7,350 nt of DNA from Pseudomonadota bacterium (GCA_022563215.1 JADFNT010000079.1:1-7350); one strand, 5' to 3'. Positions 1-7,213 are shown, counted from the first letter of the stretch. The notes: generated by a model from the letters alone, not told the origin. Program-made: numbers and translations.

Positions 1-282
1 GTTGGCCCCACCGTCGATCTGGGCGCCGCCGAGGAAAAAGGCGTCGATACGGCCCTGGCCGGCGCAGTCGAAGATCTCCCGCCCGCCGTCGGTGTAGGGG
101 TTGTTGGCGTCGCCGTGGATGATCGACACCCGGCCGCCGGCACCGGAAACGTCCCGGGCGAGCAGCGCCGCGCAGCCGGGGATCGGCGACAGGGCACCGA
201 CGGAGACATGGCCCAGGCCTTCCAAAAGCCGCGCCATGACGCAGATGATGAACTCCTCGCTTGCGGTGGCGGGTTCGTTCAT
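1..282 (-). CDS. Class I CoA-transferase-like subunit B, N-terminal part (runs off left edge)
   Basis: The first 94 codons of a reading frame start at the ATG at 282-280 and stay open to the window edge. The translation resembles the beta subunit of the glutaconate CoA-transferase-like / IpdB-like family. It has an N-terminal helix (FIICVMARLLEGL, residues 11-23), then VSVGALSPIPG, then the segment YTDGGREIFDCAGQGRIDAF and FLGGAQIDG near residue 90, all typical of alphaproteobacterial members as I remember them. Its ATG overlaps the TGA stop of subunit A (ATGA), which implies translational coupling and a 1:1 heteromer. Family members move CoA between acyl-CoA and a free acid in the cytoplasm; IpdAB relatives instead hydrolyse a ring during steroid breakdown. 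The classical catalytic S-E-N-G motif is not visible in these 94 residues, so the substrate and even the reaction type remain open. The C-terminal part lies outside the window. Confidence 0.85.
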   Translation of the reverse strand, partial: MNEPATASEEFIICVMARLLEGLGHVSVGALSPIPGCAALLARDVSGAGGRVSIIHGDANNPYTDGGREIFDCAGQGRIDAFFLGGAQIDGGAN

Positions 283-1115
283 GACCCAGCCCCCGTCCCG
301 GCCCCGGTCTCGGCGAAGACTTCCCGGTCCAGGTAACGCTTGAAGCCTTCATTAGTTTTAGCTTCCTCGGCATAGGCGCGGATATGGTCCGTGTCGCGCT
401 CATAGTGGCCGGTCAGCCCCAGGGGCCGGGCCCCGCCTTCGGCAACCGCGATGGCGGTGACGTACAACCCCGACAGGGTCCCCGCCGCCGTCGCCTCGTC
501 GTCGAGGAAATCCCGGTCCTCGACCGCTTCGACGGTGACCAGGGTGGCGGCGGCGGCATGGGCCATGGTCACCAGCTCGCGCCGCCGCCCGATCCAGACG
601 TTGCCCTCGGTGTCGGCCCGGGGGCTGTGAAAAACGGCGACGTCGGGCTTGATCGCCGGCAACAGCACCACCGGCCCGCCGCCCTGGCCCAGGGGATCGT
701 CGACGACCTTCCAATCAACCCGGTTGTCGACCAGGTCCGAACCGACGAGCCCGCCCAGGGGCATGAAGTCGACCCCCTTCTCGGACGCCTGCAACGCGGT
801 GTGGATGGCCGGACAGGTGGAATCGCGCATGTCGAGGGCGCCGCCTTCGACGGCCTCGGAAAACCGCGGCGCCGGGCCCGCTTCGCCGAGGCTGACGGCG
901 GCCGACTCCAGGGTCTTCACCGCCCCGGCGCCGATCAGCAGGTCGGCGGCCAGGCCGCCGATGGGCACCGTCAACAGATGCAGGTCCTTGACCCGGCGGC
1001 GGATCAGGGCCCGGATCAGGGCCATCGGCACCCAGCTATACTCGGGCGCCAGCGCCAGAAGCGCCTCGTCGGGCACCCGGTCGGCCAGGCTTTCAAGGTC
1101 TTCCAGGGACGTCAT
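279..1115 (-). CDS. Class I CoA-transferase-like subunit A (glutaconate CoA-transferase / IpdA type)
   Basis: This 278-aa protein is close to the usual size of family alpha subunits (roughly 280-320). Features along the chain are DLHLLTVPIGGLAADLLIGAG (about residues 44-64), SLGEAGPAPRF (75-85), STCPAIHTALQASEKGVDFM (99-118), and the conserved block with PDVAVFHSPRADTEGNVWIG (157-176) followed by RRRELVTMAHAA. The last block matches the 'PDVALIHA..AD..GN' signature of class I CoA-transferase alpha subunits. The ATG start is the only good one: no in-frame start lies close upstream, though no clear Shine-Dalgarno precedes it. The gene follows the pentapeptide gene by 30 nt and overlaps subunit B by ATGA, so the three probably form one transcript. 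The C-terminus ends in a Gly/Ala/Thr-rich tail (GAGTGAGS). Family assignment is strong; the acyl substrate cannot be read from the sequence. Confidence 0.88.
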   Translation of the reverse strand: MTSLEDLESLADRVPDEALLALAPEYSWVPMALIRALIRRRVKDLHLLTVPIGGLAADLLIGAGAVKTLESAAVSLGEAGPAPRFSEAVEGGALDMRDSTCPAIHTALQASEKGVDFMPLGGLVGSDLVDNRVDWKVVDDPLGQGGGPVVLLPAIKPDVAVFHSPRADTEGNVWIGRRRELVTMAHAAAATLVTVEAVEDRDFLDDEATAAGTLSGLYVTAIAVAEGGARPLGLTGHYERDTDHIRAYAEEAKTNEGFKRYLDREVFAETGAGTGAGS

Positions 1116-1145
1116 CGGCTGGCAAAGGAAGGGACCGGGCGGGCC

Positions 1146-1373
1146 CTAGTCCTCTTCATCCTCTTCGAATTTCCTGGGCAACCCCTTGGGGCCCCGGATA
1201 TCGGTATCGTTCAGGTTGGCGCCGCGCAGGTCTGCATCGGTGAAGTCGGCGTCGATCAGCGACGACCCCGACAGGTCATGCATGCCGAACTCCGCCCGTT
1301 CGCCATCACGCCGGCCGTTGACCAAATTTTCGTGCTTATCGAGGCCATCGTCGAGTTCGTCCTGAAGGGTCAT
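1146..1373 (-). CDS. Small pentapeptide-repeat protein
   Basis: This 75-aa protein has seven consecutive five-residue units at residues 27-61 fitting the A(D/N)LXX pattern, for example ADFTD, ADLRG and ANLND, with L, F or I at each central position. Such runs fold as a right-handed quadrilateral beta-helix; seven units would make just under two coils. An acidic, charged N-terminus (residues 1-26) and a tail ending EEDEED flank the repeat. The start chosen is the ATG at 1373, preceded by AAGGG about 6 nt away (CAAGGGATATAATG). A TTG start at 1448 in the same frame would add 25 residues with a proline-rich, non-repeat sequence and is less likely. It is the first gene of a probable operon with the CoA-transferase pair. 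Pentapeptide proteins range from gyrase-protecting DNA mimics to proteins of unknown role; nothing here singles out one function. Confidence 0.75.
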   Translation of the reverse strand: MTLQDELDDGLDKHENLVNGRRDGERAEFGMHDLSGSSLIDADFTDADLRGANLNDTDIRGPKGLPRKFEEDEED

Positions 1374-1424
1374 TATATCCCTTGATTTCCCTGGGGGCCT
1401 GGGCGGCGGCGTTAAAGAACTGCA

Positions 1425-1455
1425 ATCATAACGCAGGAAATCGGTCAATTGTTAA
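1425..1455 (-). promoter_or_regulatory. Possible promoter of the pentapeptide/CoA-transferase cluster
   Basis: On the minus strand a good -10 hexamer TATGAT (1430-1425) lies 51 nt upstream of the ATG at 1373. The -35 is poor: TTAACA (1455-1450) gives a long 19-nt spacer, and the better hexamer TTGACC (1448-1443) is only 12 nt away. The location in the divergent gap is right, but the match alone is weak. Confidence 0.25.
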
Positions 1456-1530
1456 TCCCTTTAGCGCTTTTCGATGTTGCCGAACTGGGCGCCAGTGACT
1501 ATTTCTGTGCCTCCCATGAAAGCCGGAACC

Positions 1531-2913
1531 ATGAAACCCGTTCACGTCATCGGCGGCGGCCTCGCCGGCAGCGAAGCCGCCTGGCAGTTGGCGCGCGCCG
1601 GCGTGCCGGTGGTGATCCATGAAATGCGCCCCGAGCGCGGCACCGACGCCCACCAAACCGATGGCCTGGCGGAACTGGTGTGTTCCAATTCGTTCCGATC
1701 GGATGACTCCGAATCCAACGCCGTCGGCCTGCTGCACGAGGAAATGCGGCGCGCCGGCTCGCTGATCATGGCCGCCGCCGACAAGCACCGGGTGCCGGCC
1801 GGCTCGGCGCTCGCCGTCGACCGGGACCGGTTCAGCGCCGAGGTCGGCCGGGCGCTGGAGGCCGCCCCGCTGGTCGAGATCGAGCGCCGCGAGATCCGGG
1901 GCCTGCCGCCCGGGGACTGGGACTCCGTCATCGTCGCCACCGGGCCGTTGACGTCGTCGGCGTTGGCCGAGGCGGTGGCGGAACTGAGCGGCGAGGAGGA
2001 CCTGGCCTTTTTCGACGCCATCGCGCCGATCGTCACCAAGGACAGCATCGATTTCACCAAGGCCTGGTTCCAGTCCCGCTACGATAAATCCGGCCCCCAG
2101 GGCAATGGGGGGGGCGACGGCAAGGACTACATCAACTGCCCGATGGACCAGGGGCAATATGACGCCTTCATCGCCGCCTTGCTGGCCGCCGACAAGATGC
2201 CGTTCAAGGATTGGGAAAAGGACACGCCTTATTTCGAGGGCTGCCTGCCGATCGAGGTCATGGCCGAGCGCGGCCCGAAGACGCTTTCCTTCGGGCCGAT
2301 GAAGCCGGTCGGGCTGACCAACCCCCACGACCCGAAAAACAAGCCCGCAGCGATCGTCCAGTTGCGCCAGGACAACGCCTTGGGCACCCTTTACAACATC
2401 GTCGGCTTCCAGACCAAGCTTACCCACGGCGAACAAAAGCGCCTGTTCACCACCATCCCGGGGCTCGAAGGCGCTGAATTCGCCCGCCTCGGCGGCATCC
2501 ACCGCAACACCTTCATCAATTCGCCGAAGCTGCTGGACGGAACGCTACGGCTTAAAGTGCGCCCGGCGTTGCGCTTCGCGGGCCAGATCACCGGCTGCGA
2601 GGGCTACGTCGAAAGCGCCGCCGTCGGGCTGATGACCGGACGCTTCGCCGCCGCCGAGCGCCTTGGCCGAAACCCTTCGCCGCCGCCGGTGACGACGGCC
2701 ATGGGCGCGATCCTCAACCACATCACGGCCGGCGCCGACGCCGAAACCTTCCAGCCGATGAACGTCAACTTCGGCCTGTTCCCGCCGGTCGAGGATAAGG
2801 ACGAACGCGGGAAGCGCGTAAGGGGCCGCAAGCGCAAACAGGCGATGAGCGCCCGCGCGCTGCGCGATTTCGACGCCTGGTTGACGGGCGAGGTCATGGC
2901 CAAGGCCAGTTAA
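1531..2913 (+). CDS. trmFO: Methylenetetrahydrofolate--tRNA-(uracil-5-)-methyltransferase TrmFO
   Basis: This 460-aa cytoplasmic flavoprotein makes 5-methyluridine at position 54 of the tRNA T-loop, using 5,10-methylenetetrahydrofolate as carbon donor and FADH2 as reductant. The N-terminus carries the FAD dinucleotide-binding motif [16 protein letters not shown] (residues 6-21), followed by HEMRPE. The family hallmark [10 protein letters not shown] contains C51; the second conserved cysteine, C238, sits in [18 protein letters not shown]. Further hallmarks are [15 protein letters not shown] (199-213), [11 protein letters not shown] (287-297), and [19 protein letters not shown] near 349-367. 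Length fits the family. Two ATGs lie upstream in frame (1474, 1516), but the family consensus begins at [10 protein letters not shown], which sets the start at 1531; a weak GGA precedes it. An eight-G run (2107-2114) encodes a small Gly-rich loop just before KDYINCP and could be a slippage-prone site, yet the frame is intact. The SGNH-type gene follows 24 nt later. Confidence 0.97.
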   Translation: MKPVHVIGGGLAGSEAAWQLARAGVPVVIHEMRPERGTDAHQTDGLAELVCSNSFRSDDSESNAVGLLHEEMRRAGSLIMAAADKHRVPAGSALAVDRDRFSAEVGRALEAAPLVEIERREIRGLPPGDWDSVIVATGPLTSSALAEAVAELSGEEDLAFFDAIAPIVTKDSIDFTKAWFQSRYDKSGPQGNGGGDGKDYINCPMDQGQYDAFIAALLAADKMPFKDWEKDTPYFEGCLPIEVMAERGPKTLSFGPMKPVGLTNPHDPKNKPAAIVQLRQDNALGTLYNIVGFQTKLTHGEQKRLFTTIPGLEGAEFARLGGIHRNTFINSPKLLDGTLRLKVRPALRFAGQITGCEGYVESAAVGLMTGRFAAAERLGRNPSPPPVTTAMGAILNHITAGADAETFQPMNVNFGLFPPVEDKDERGKRVRGRKRKQAMSARALRDFDAWLTGEVMAKAS

Positions 2914-2937
2914 GATGCCCGGCGGGGGGATTTCGGT

Positions 2938-3276
2938 TTGAGGCGGGTCTTTTCATCGGCGGTGATCGTTTTCGCGGCGTCGGTCTTTGCCGCCCTTTTC
3001 GTCCTCAACCTCACCAACTGGGCCTATTACGCCGATACCCTTGCCGGGATCGCCTATCACTACGCCCTGCCGGCGGCGCTGGCGGCGGCGACTCTGTCGG
3101 CCCTCAGGCTTTCGCCCAACGCCCGCCTGGCCGCCGCCCTTTGCTTCGCCGCCGTCGTGCCGGCCCTTTACCTGACCGAGCTTGCCCTGGGTGAACAGGC
3201 CCGCAACCCGGATGCCAGAATGGGCGGAGATATCGACCGCCGAAGCAAGATCGACGTCATCCTCGACCTCAGGTAA
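2938..3276 (+). CDS. N-terminal membrane fragment of the SGNH-type protein
   Basis: This is the 112-aa product expected if translation stops at the TAA. It has three probable transmembrane helices at about residues 4-25, 38-57 and 62-83, then a soluble stretch ending at DVILDLR, with no catalytic motif. It starts at TTG, 24 nt after the trmFO stop, and is likely co-transcribed with trmFO. On its own it resembles no complete family that I know; it makes sense only as the first quarter of the longer gene. Confidence 0.55.
   Translation: MRRVFSSAVIVFAASVFAALFVLNLTNWAYYADTLAGIAYHYALPAALAAATLSALRLSPNARLAAALCFAAVVPALYLTELALGEQARNPDARMGGDIDRRSKIDVILDLR
3274..3276 (+). other. In-frame TAA splitting the SGNH-type gene
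   Basis: The frame reads CTC AGG TAA CAG GGC ATC GAC GCC TAC. It is in phase with both the upstream membrane part and the downstream SGNH part. TAA is not a selenocysteine (TGA) or pyrrolysine (TAG) codon, so programmed decoding of those kinds is excluded. Confidence 0.85.
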
Positions 3277-3300
3277 CAGGGCATCGACGCCTACTCGGCC

Positions 3301-4293
3301 ATGCGCGCGCGCTCGATGCTGGTGCCGGGGCCGGGAAAACAAGGGCCCGGAGGAAAACTGGTGTCGGCCCTCGGCGGCGACGGCCTGCTGCCGCTGGCCA
3401 GCCTGCCCGGAAAGCGTATCGTCACCTGCAACGAAAGCGGCGCCTGGGTCACCTTCGACAGCGATGAGCATGGCTTCAACAACCCGCCCGGGTCGTGGCG
3501 GGCGCCCCGGATTGTCCTGGTGGGGGATTCGTTTACCCAGGGCGATTGCGTACCGCCGGAAAAGAACATCGCCGCCCACCTGAACCGGCGCTTCGGCGGC
3601 GTCCTCAACCTCGGCATCGCCGGCCATGGCCCGTTGTCCGAACTGGCGGCGGTCAAGGAATACCTCCCGCACCTAAGGCCCAAAACCGTGCTGTGGATGT
3701 ATTTCGAAGGCAACGATTTGTTCAAGGACCTGCCCGAGGAACGGCGCTCGGACGTCCTGATGTCCTACCTCAAGCAAGGGTTCCGCCAAGGGCTGATGGA
3801 CAAAGGCGAAGAGGCCGCCCGCCGGTTCCAGGCCTACCTCGACGACCAACTCGCGGAGGCCATGGGCCGGGTCGATTCCCCCTACGAGGGTCTATTGGAC
3901 TTTTTGAAGCTATTTCATCTGCGCGAGACTTTCGGGCTCGACCCGGTCGGCCTGGGGCTGGCCGAACCGGTGACCAAGGACGACCTCGGCCTTTTCCGCG
4001 ACATTCTTCGCGAAGCCCGAAGGACCGTCCGCTCATGGGGCGGGAAACTGGTCTTCGTGTTCATGCCCGACGCGCCGCGCTATTTCGCCTCGGCCCGCAA
4101 CAGCCGCATCCGCGACCGGGTGCGGGGCCAGGTGCTGGATATCGCCAAGGATTTGGGCCTTCCGGTGATCGACGTTCACCAGGTTTTCGCCGCCGCGCCC
4201 GACCCGCAGGCGCTGTTCGTCTATCCCGGGTCGCACTACAACGAAGAGGGCTACAAGCGGGCGGCGGAGGCTATCGCGGCGGGGCTGGATTAG
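3301..4293 (+). CDS. C-terminal SGNH/GDSL-hydrolase-like fragment
   Basis: From the first ATG after the stop the frame encodes 330 aa with the SGNH blocks in order: GDSFTQG with the candidate nucleophile S77 (block I), LGIAGHG with G108 (block II), FEGND with N138 (block III), and the C-terminal SHYNEEGY with H312 (block V). The block V aspartate three residues before the histidine is absent (a proline lies there), so D291 (VIDVH) or D301 could serve, or activity could be altered. SGNH proteins of this kind are esterases or act on acyl/acetyl groups of sugars and envelope polymers; no substrate can be named. The ATG at 3301 has no visible Shine-Dalgarno, and CNESG plus SDEHGFNNP upstream of block I belong to the same family, so this is a gene remainder and not an independent gene. 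Confidence 0.65.
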   Translation: MRARSMLVPGPGKQGPGGKLVSALGGDGLLPLASLPGKRIVTCNESGAWVTFDSDEHGFNNPPGSWRAPRIVLVGDSFTQGDCVPPEKNIAAHLNRRFGGVLNLGIAGHGPLSELAAVKEYLPHLRPKTVLWMYFEGNDLFKDLPEERRSDVLMSYLKQGFRQGLMDKGEEAARRFQAYLDDQLAEAMGRVDSPYEGLLDFLKLFHLRETFGLDPVGLGLAEPVTKDDLGLFRDILREARRTVRSWGGKLVFVFMPDAPRYFASARNSRIRDRVRGQVLDIAKDLGLPVIDVHQVFAAAPDPQALFVYPGSHYNEEGYKRAAEAIAAGLD

Positions 4294-4344
4294 GGGCGGG
4301 GTAACCCCTTCTCCCATTCCGGGTAGTGGGTCAGTTCGGTGATG

Positions 4345-4413
4345 TCCGCTTTATCTCACATAGCAGACCAATTTCAGGGCTGACGATTATGTCTGCTCAT
4401 GACCCAAAGCGGA
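4345..4413. repeat. Imperfect inverted repeat in the convergent gap
   Basis: The left arm TCCGCTTT (4345-4352) pairs perfectly with AAAGCGGA (4406-4413), and AGCAGAC (4362-4368) pairs perfectly with GTCTGCT (4391-4397). The internal loops are 9 and 8 nt and the apical loop is 22 nt. It sits between two convergent genes (stops at 4293 and 4444), so both transcripts would carry it near their 3' ends. No T-run follows on either strand, so it is not a classical intrinsic terminator; it could stabilise or end transcripts, or be a dispersed intergenic repeat. Confidence 0.7.
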
Positions 4414-4443
4414 TGTTCAGAGGATTACGGAAAAAGGTTCAAA

Positions 4444-6876
4444 TCAGGGTGTCTCGTTGGGGAACGTCACCGTGACCGTTGTCCCTTTTCCGACCTTGCT
4501 CTTGATATCCAGCTTACCGTCATGGAGATCAACCAGCGACTTGGTGATCGTCAGTCCCAGGCCCCAGCCCTCTTCGGTCAAATAGGGATTGTGCTCCCCC
4601 TTAGTGAAGGGATCGGTCAGTCCCAGCAGTTTATCGGCTGGAATGCCCTTCCCCGTATCGGCGACCTTCAATGTCGTATTCTTTTTTGACGCCTTCACCG
4701 ACACCGTGATCCTGCCGCCTTGAGGCGTGAATTTGACCGCATTCGACAACAGGTTGAGAAGGATTTGCTTAAACGCCCGTTTGTCGGCGTAAAGGGGCGG
4801 CAGGCCCTTGGGAACCTTCGTCACCAGGTCGATGCCATTGGAACGTGCCTTATCTTCGATGATCCTTTCACACTCGGCAAAAATCTCCCGGGTGGACAGC
4901 TTCTCCTTGGCCAGGGATTGCTTTCCCGCCTCGATGGCCGACAGATCGAGAATATCGTTGACCAACGTCAGCAGGTGCTCGCCGCTGGAATGGATGTCCT
5001 CGGCGTATTCCTGGTATTTCTCGCTGGTCGGCCCGAAGTACTGATGGCTGATAATGTCGGCGAAGCCGAGAATGGCGTTTAGGGGAGTACGGAAATCATG
5101 GCTCATCACGGCCAGGAACTCAGACTTGGCGCGGTTTGCTTGCTCGGCTTGGGCTTGTGCGAGGCGGCGTTCCTCGTCGGCTTGGACCCGGTCGGTAATG
5201 TCAAGGTTAAGGCCGTCCCAGACAATTTCACCGTTCTCCCGGCGATGGGGGACAGAAACGGACTGAACCCAAACGATGGAATCATCTGGCATACGAATAG
5301 GATATTCAAAGACACATGGCTCCATCGATTCGGCTGATTTCCGGACCGCCTCTTCACGAATCTTACGGTACTCTGGCAATATAAAATCGCTTACGAACTT
5401 TGGCGAACTCTCACCGAGTTGGGCTTCAACCCCGAGTGCTTGAGGTATCTGCCCCATGTTGTATTCAAGGGATTCGGAACCGTCCGTGTGACGGACCCGC
5501 CGGAAAATCCCCCCTGGGAGATTGGAGATAATGTTTTCAAGCTGCTCTCGGGCGTTTTTCAGTTCTCGTTCGGTGCGCTTTAGTTCTGTGATGTCGGTGC
5601 TCGCCGAGCCGAAGCCGATCAGGTTCCCCTCGGCGTCGAAAACCGGGAATTTGTTGATGATCATGACTTGCGACCGCCCGTCGGCACGTTGTTTTTCCTC
5701 CTCCCGCGTCACCGCCCCGCCCGTTTCTAACAACTGACTCTCGCTTTCCAACCGTGTCGTCTTGGCCGGTTCCGGTTCGTCGAGCGCCTCGGCAGCGGTC
5801 TTGCCAAGGAGGTCTTTCTCGGCAAACCCGTACCAAGTCGCCAACTGCTTGTTGACCAACAGGAAGCGGCCATCCAAGTCCTTTAGATTGACACCGATGG
5901 GCAGGTTATCGACGACGGTGCGAAACCGTTCCTCGCTTTTCTCAAGCGCCTGCCGGGCCACGACCTCTGCCGTCCTATCGGTACCGGTGCAACGGTAGCC
6001 CATGAAGCTACCGTCAGCATCGTTAACCGGTACGCCGCTGATCGACAAATACACAACCTGGCCATCCGGGTGGGTGCGGGGGTGGATGAAATTTCGGAAC
6101 GGCCTGTGCGCGTCCAGGTCGGCCAAGTGACGCTGCCAATCCTCATCGTCAAGGCCGGGGATTCCGGTTTCCTGTCTGGTTTTCCCAAGCAGTTCCTTTG
6201 GGGATACGCCGGACACCTCCGTAAAGCGATCCGAGAAATAGGAAAAGCGCAGGTTGTCATCCATTTCAAAAAAATAGTCGGACGAGGTGCGTGCGTAATC
6301 CTTGAAACGCTCCTCGCTCTCCTTGAGTGCCTCCTCGGCCTGCTTCCGGTCACGGGCCTCAAGGGCATGGGATATGAGATCGGCAAGCGAGCTCGCGTAG
6401 TTGATTTCCGATGGATTCCAATGACGGGCCTGCCCGATGTGTTCGTGACAGATGACGCCGATTGTCTGACCGTCAAAGTGGATCGGCGCGTCCAGCATCG
6501 ACACAATGCCGAGGGGCGTTAAATATGATTCAGAAAACTCAGAGGTTCGCGGATCACCGTGGGCGTCGTGCGCGACAATGGCGCGATTTTCTTCCATCGC
6601 GGCGAAGTAAGCCGGATAATCGGCCGCAGTAAGTTCTCCCCCCTCCGAATGGCGGTGTGGCTCATGCTCATAGAGGTCCACACAACGGATTTTTTTTCCG
6701 TTATCGGCAAACAGCCATATGCTCGTACGCTCAACCCCGAGAGTGTTGGCGGCGGTTTCGGTAATCTCGTGAAAGGCTTGGTCGAAATTCCCGCTGTATA
6801 GGGCTTTTCCCCTCACGATGTTCAAAAGGGATTCGTTGTATGGGACTGAAACCTGTTCGCTTTCGCCTTTTGTCAT
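4444..6876 (-). CDS. Soluble GAF-PAS-PAS-PAS sensor histidine kinase
   Basis: The protein is 810 aa from ATG 6876. An N-terminal GAF domain (about 12-177, ending HEHIGQARHW...NYASSLADLISHALEA) is followed by three PAS domains (about 190-305, 315-435, 445-565). Coiled linkers of the form EALKESEERF and ALEKSEERF precede the first two. The HisKA domain has the H-box SHDFRTPLN with phosphoacceptor H593. The ATPase domain has the N-box NLLSNAVKF (N712), G1 box VADTGKGIP (D740), F-like DPFTKG and G2 box GWGLGL. No transmembrane segment or signal peptide is visible, so it senses cytoplasmic signals; no receiver domain or response regulator is nearby, making it an orphan. Start: ATG 6876 has AGGTG 5 nt upstream; a GTG at 6915 with AGGAGG (6927-6932) 11 nt away would add 13 residues and cannot be ruled out. 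Base composition is less GC-rich than in flanking genes. The ligands are unknown. Confidence 0.95.
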   Translation of the reverse strand: MTKGESEQVSVPYNESLLNIVRGKALYSGNFDQAFHEITETAANTLGVERTSIWLFADNGKKIRCVDLYEHEPHRHSEGGELTAADYPAYFAAMEENRAIVAHDAHGDPRTSEFSESYLTPLGIVSMLDAPIHFDGQTIGVICHEHIGQARHWNPSEINYASSLADLISHALEARDRKQAEEALKESEERFKDYARTSSDYFFEMDDNLRFSYFSDRFTEVSGVSPKELLGKTRQETGIPGLDDEDWQRHLADLDAHRPFRNFIHPRTHPDGQVVYLSISGVPVNDADGSFMGYRCTGTDRTAEVVARQALEKSEERFRTVVDNLPIGVNLKDLDGRFLLVNKQLATWYGFAEKDLLGKTAAEALDEPEPAKTTRLESESQLLETGGAVTREEEKQRADGRSQVMIINKFPVFDAEGNLIGFGSASTDITELKRTERELKNAREQLENIISNLPGGIFRRVRHTDGSESLEYNMGQIPQALGVEAQLGESSPKFVSDFILPEYRKIREEAVRKSAESMEPCVFEYPIRMPDDSIVWVQSVSVPHRRENGEIVWDGLNLDITDRVQADEERRLAQAQAEQANRAKSEFLAVMSHDFRTPLNAILGFADIISHQYFGPTSEKYQEYAEDIHSSGEHLLTLVNDILDLSAIEAGKQSLAKEKLSTREIFAECERIIEDKARSNGIDLVTKVPKGLPPLYADKRAFKQILLNLLSNAVKFTPQGGRITVSVKASKKNTTLKVADTGKGIPADKLLGLTDPFTKGEHNPYLTEEGWGLGLTITKSLVDLHDGKLDIKSKVGKGTTVTVTFPNETP

Positions 6877-6972
6877 CTCCGCACCTGGATTTGCGCATCC
6901 TTGACCTGTTCTCACTAACCGGCCCGCCTCCTATGATCCGTCAAATCGCGAATTGAAGAAAGGCCTGATCCC

Positions 6973-7000
6973 ATCGTAGCGCCTATTTGGCGGGCGTAAA
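6973..7000 (-). promoter_or_regulatory. Possible promoter of the histidine kinase gene
   Basis: On the minus strand TTTACG (7000-6995) and TACGAT (6978-6973) are separated by 16 nt, each matching four of six sigma-70 consensus bases. It lies about 60-100 nt upstream of the two possible kinase starts. Position and spacing are sensible, but the hexamers are only moderate. Confidence 0.3.
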
Positions 7001-7150
7001 ACTCGCTTGTATGGATAGGCCCCCATTTCCGCAGCCCCGCAGCATCAAAGGCGAGGCCCGCTCTGCCCAGGCTTTAAAAAGGCTTTTTCAAGGGGTTCTT
7101 CCGGATATCCAGGTTTTTGAAAGTTTTAGGAGTTATCACACAGGTTTCTA

Positions 7151-7213
7151 GGTCTGCTTATGGCTATCTCCGGAAGTGAACACGGTCTTCAGGGTAAGGT
7201 CCGCTATAAGCCG
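7151..7213. repeat. Two diverged copies of a GGTCYGCT motif
   Basis: GGTCTGCTTATGGC (7151-7164) and GGTCCGCTATAAGCC (7199-7213) are direct, imperfect copies 48 nt apart, start to start. Their cores also match the arms of the inverted repeat at 4345-4413 (GTCCGCTTTA, GTCTGCTCATG). The resemblance suggests relics of a dispersed intergenic repeat, but the motifs are short and chance similarity is possible. Confidence 0.35.

Larger units (their letters stand above)
2938..4293 (+). pseudogene. SGNH/GDSL-hydrolase-like membrane protein gene interrupted by an in-frame TAA
   Basis: Positions 2938-4293 form one reading frame of 451 codons broken only by TAA at 3274-3276 (codon 113). Before the stop come three hydrophobic segments and the segment DIDRRSKIDVILDLR; directly after it the same frame continues QGIDAYSAM, which reads as one uninterrupted family segment (DRR.K...I.DLR..GIDAYP in relatives, as I recall). 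No base is gained or lost, so this looks like one substitution from CAA, AAA or GAA. Intact, the product would be an inner-membrane protein with three N-terminal helices and an SGNH-type domain, presumably facing the periplasm. The TTG start at 2938 is preceded by a GGGGGGA run about 7 nt upstream and yields a basic MRR N-terminus. Real pseudogene, sequencing or assembly error, and readthrough cannot be told apart here. Confidence 0.7.

Noticed and set aside
384..1385. Long plus-strand open frame (333 codons) opposite the CoA-transferase and pentapeptide genes
   Set aside because: It is antisense to well-supported genes. The product is rich in Arg, Gly, Pro and Gln with no family resemblance, as expected of a shadow frame in GC-rich DNA.
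1426..2502. Long minus-strand open frame (358 codons) opposite trmFO
   Set aside because: trmFO on the other strand carries all family motifs; this frame is the antisense shadow with a low-complexity product.
3495..4304. Overlapping plus-strand frame (269 codons) within the SGNH region
   Set aside because: Composition is Arg/Pro/Gly-rich without motifs, while the frame at 3301-4293 carries the ordered SGNH blocks.
4298..4308. GGGG-TAA-CCCC as a terminator after the SGNH gene
   Set aside because: The stem is only 4 bp with a 3-nt loop, and only two T bases follow, so it does not meet the pattern of an intrinsic terminator.
7076..7088. AAAAAGGCTTTTT as a hairpin terminator
   Set aside because: The arms abut with a one-base centre, so no RNA hairpin loop can form; it is just an A/T-rich near-palindrome.
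7011..7151. Small plus-strand ORF of 46 codons upstream of the rRNA promoter
   Set aside because: It has no Shine-Dalgarno, no recognisable domain, and a length expected by chance.
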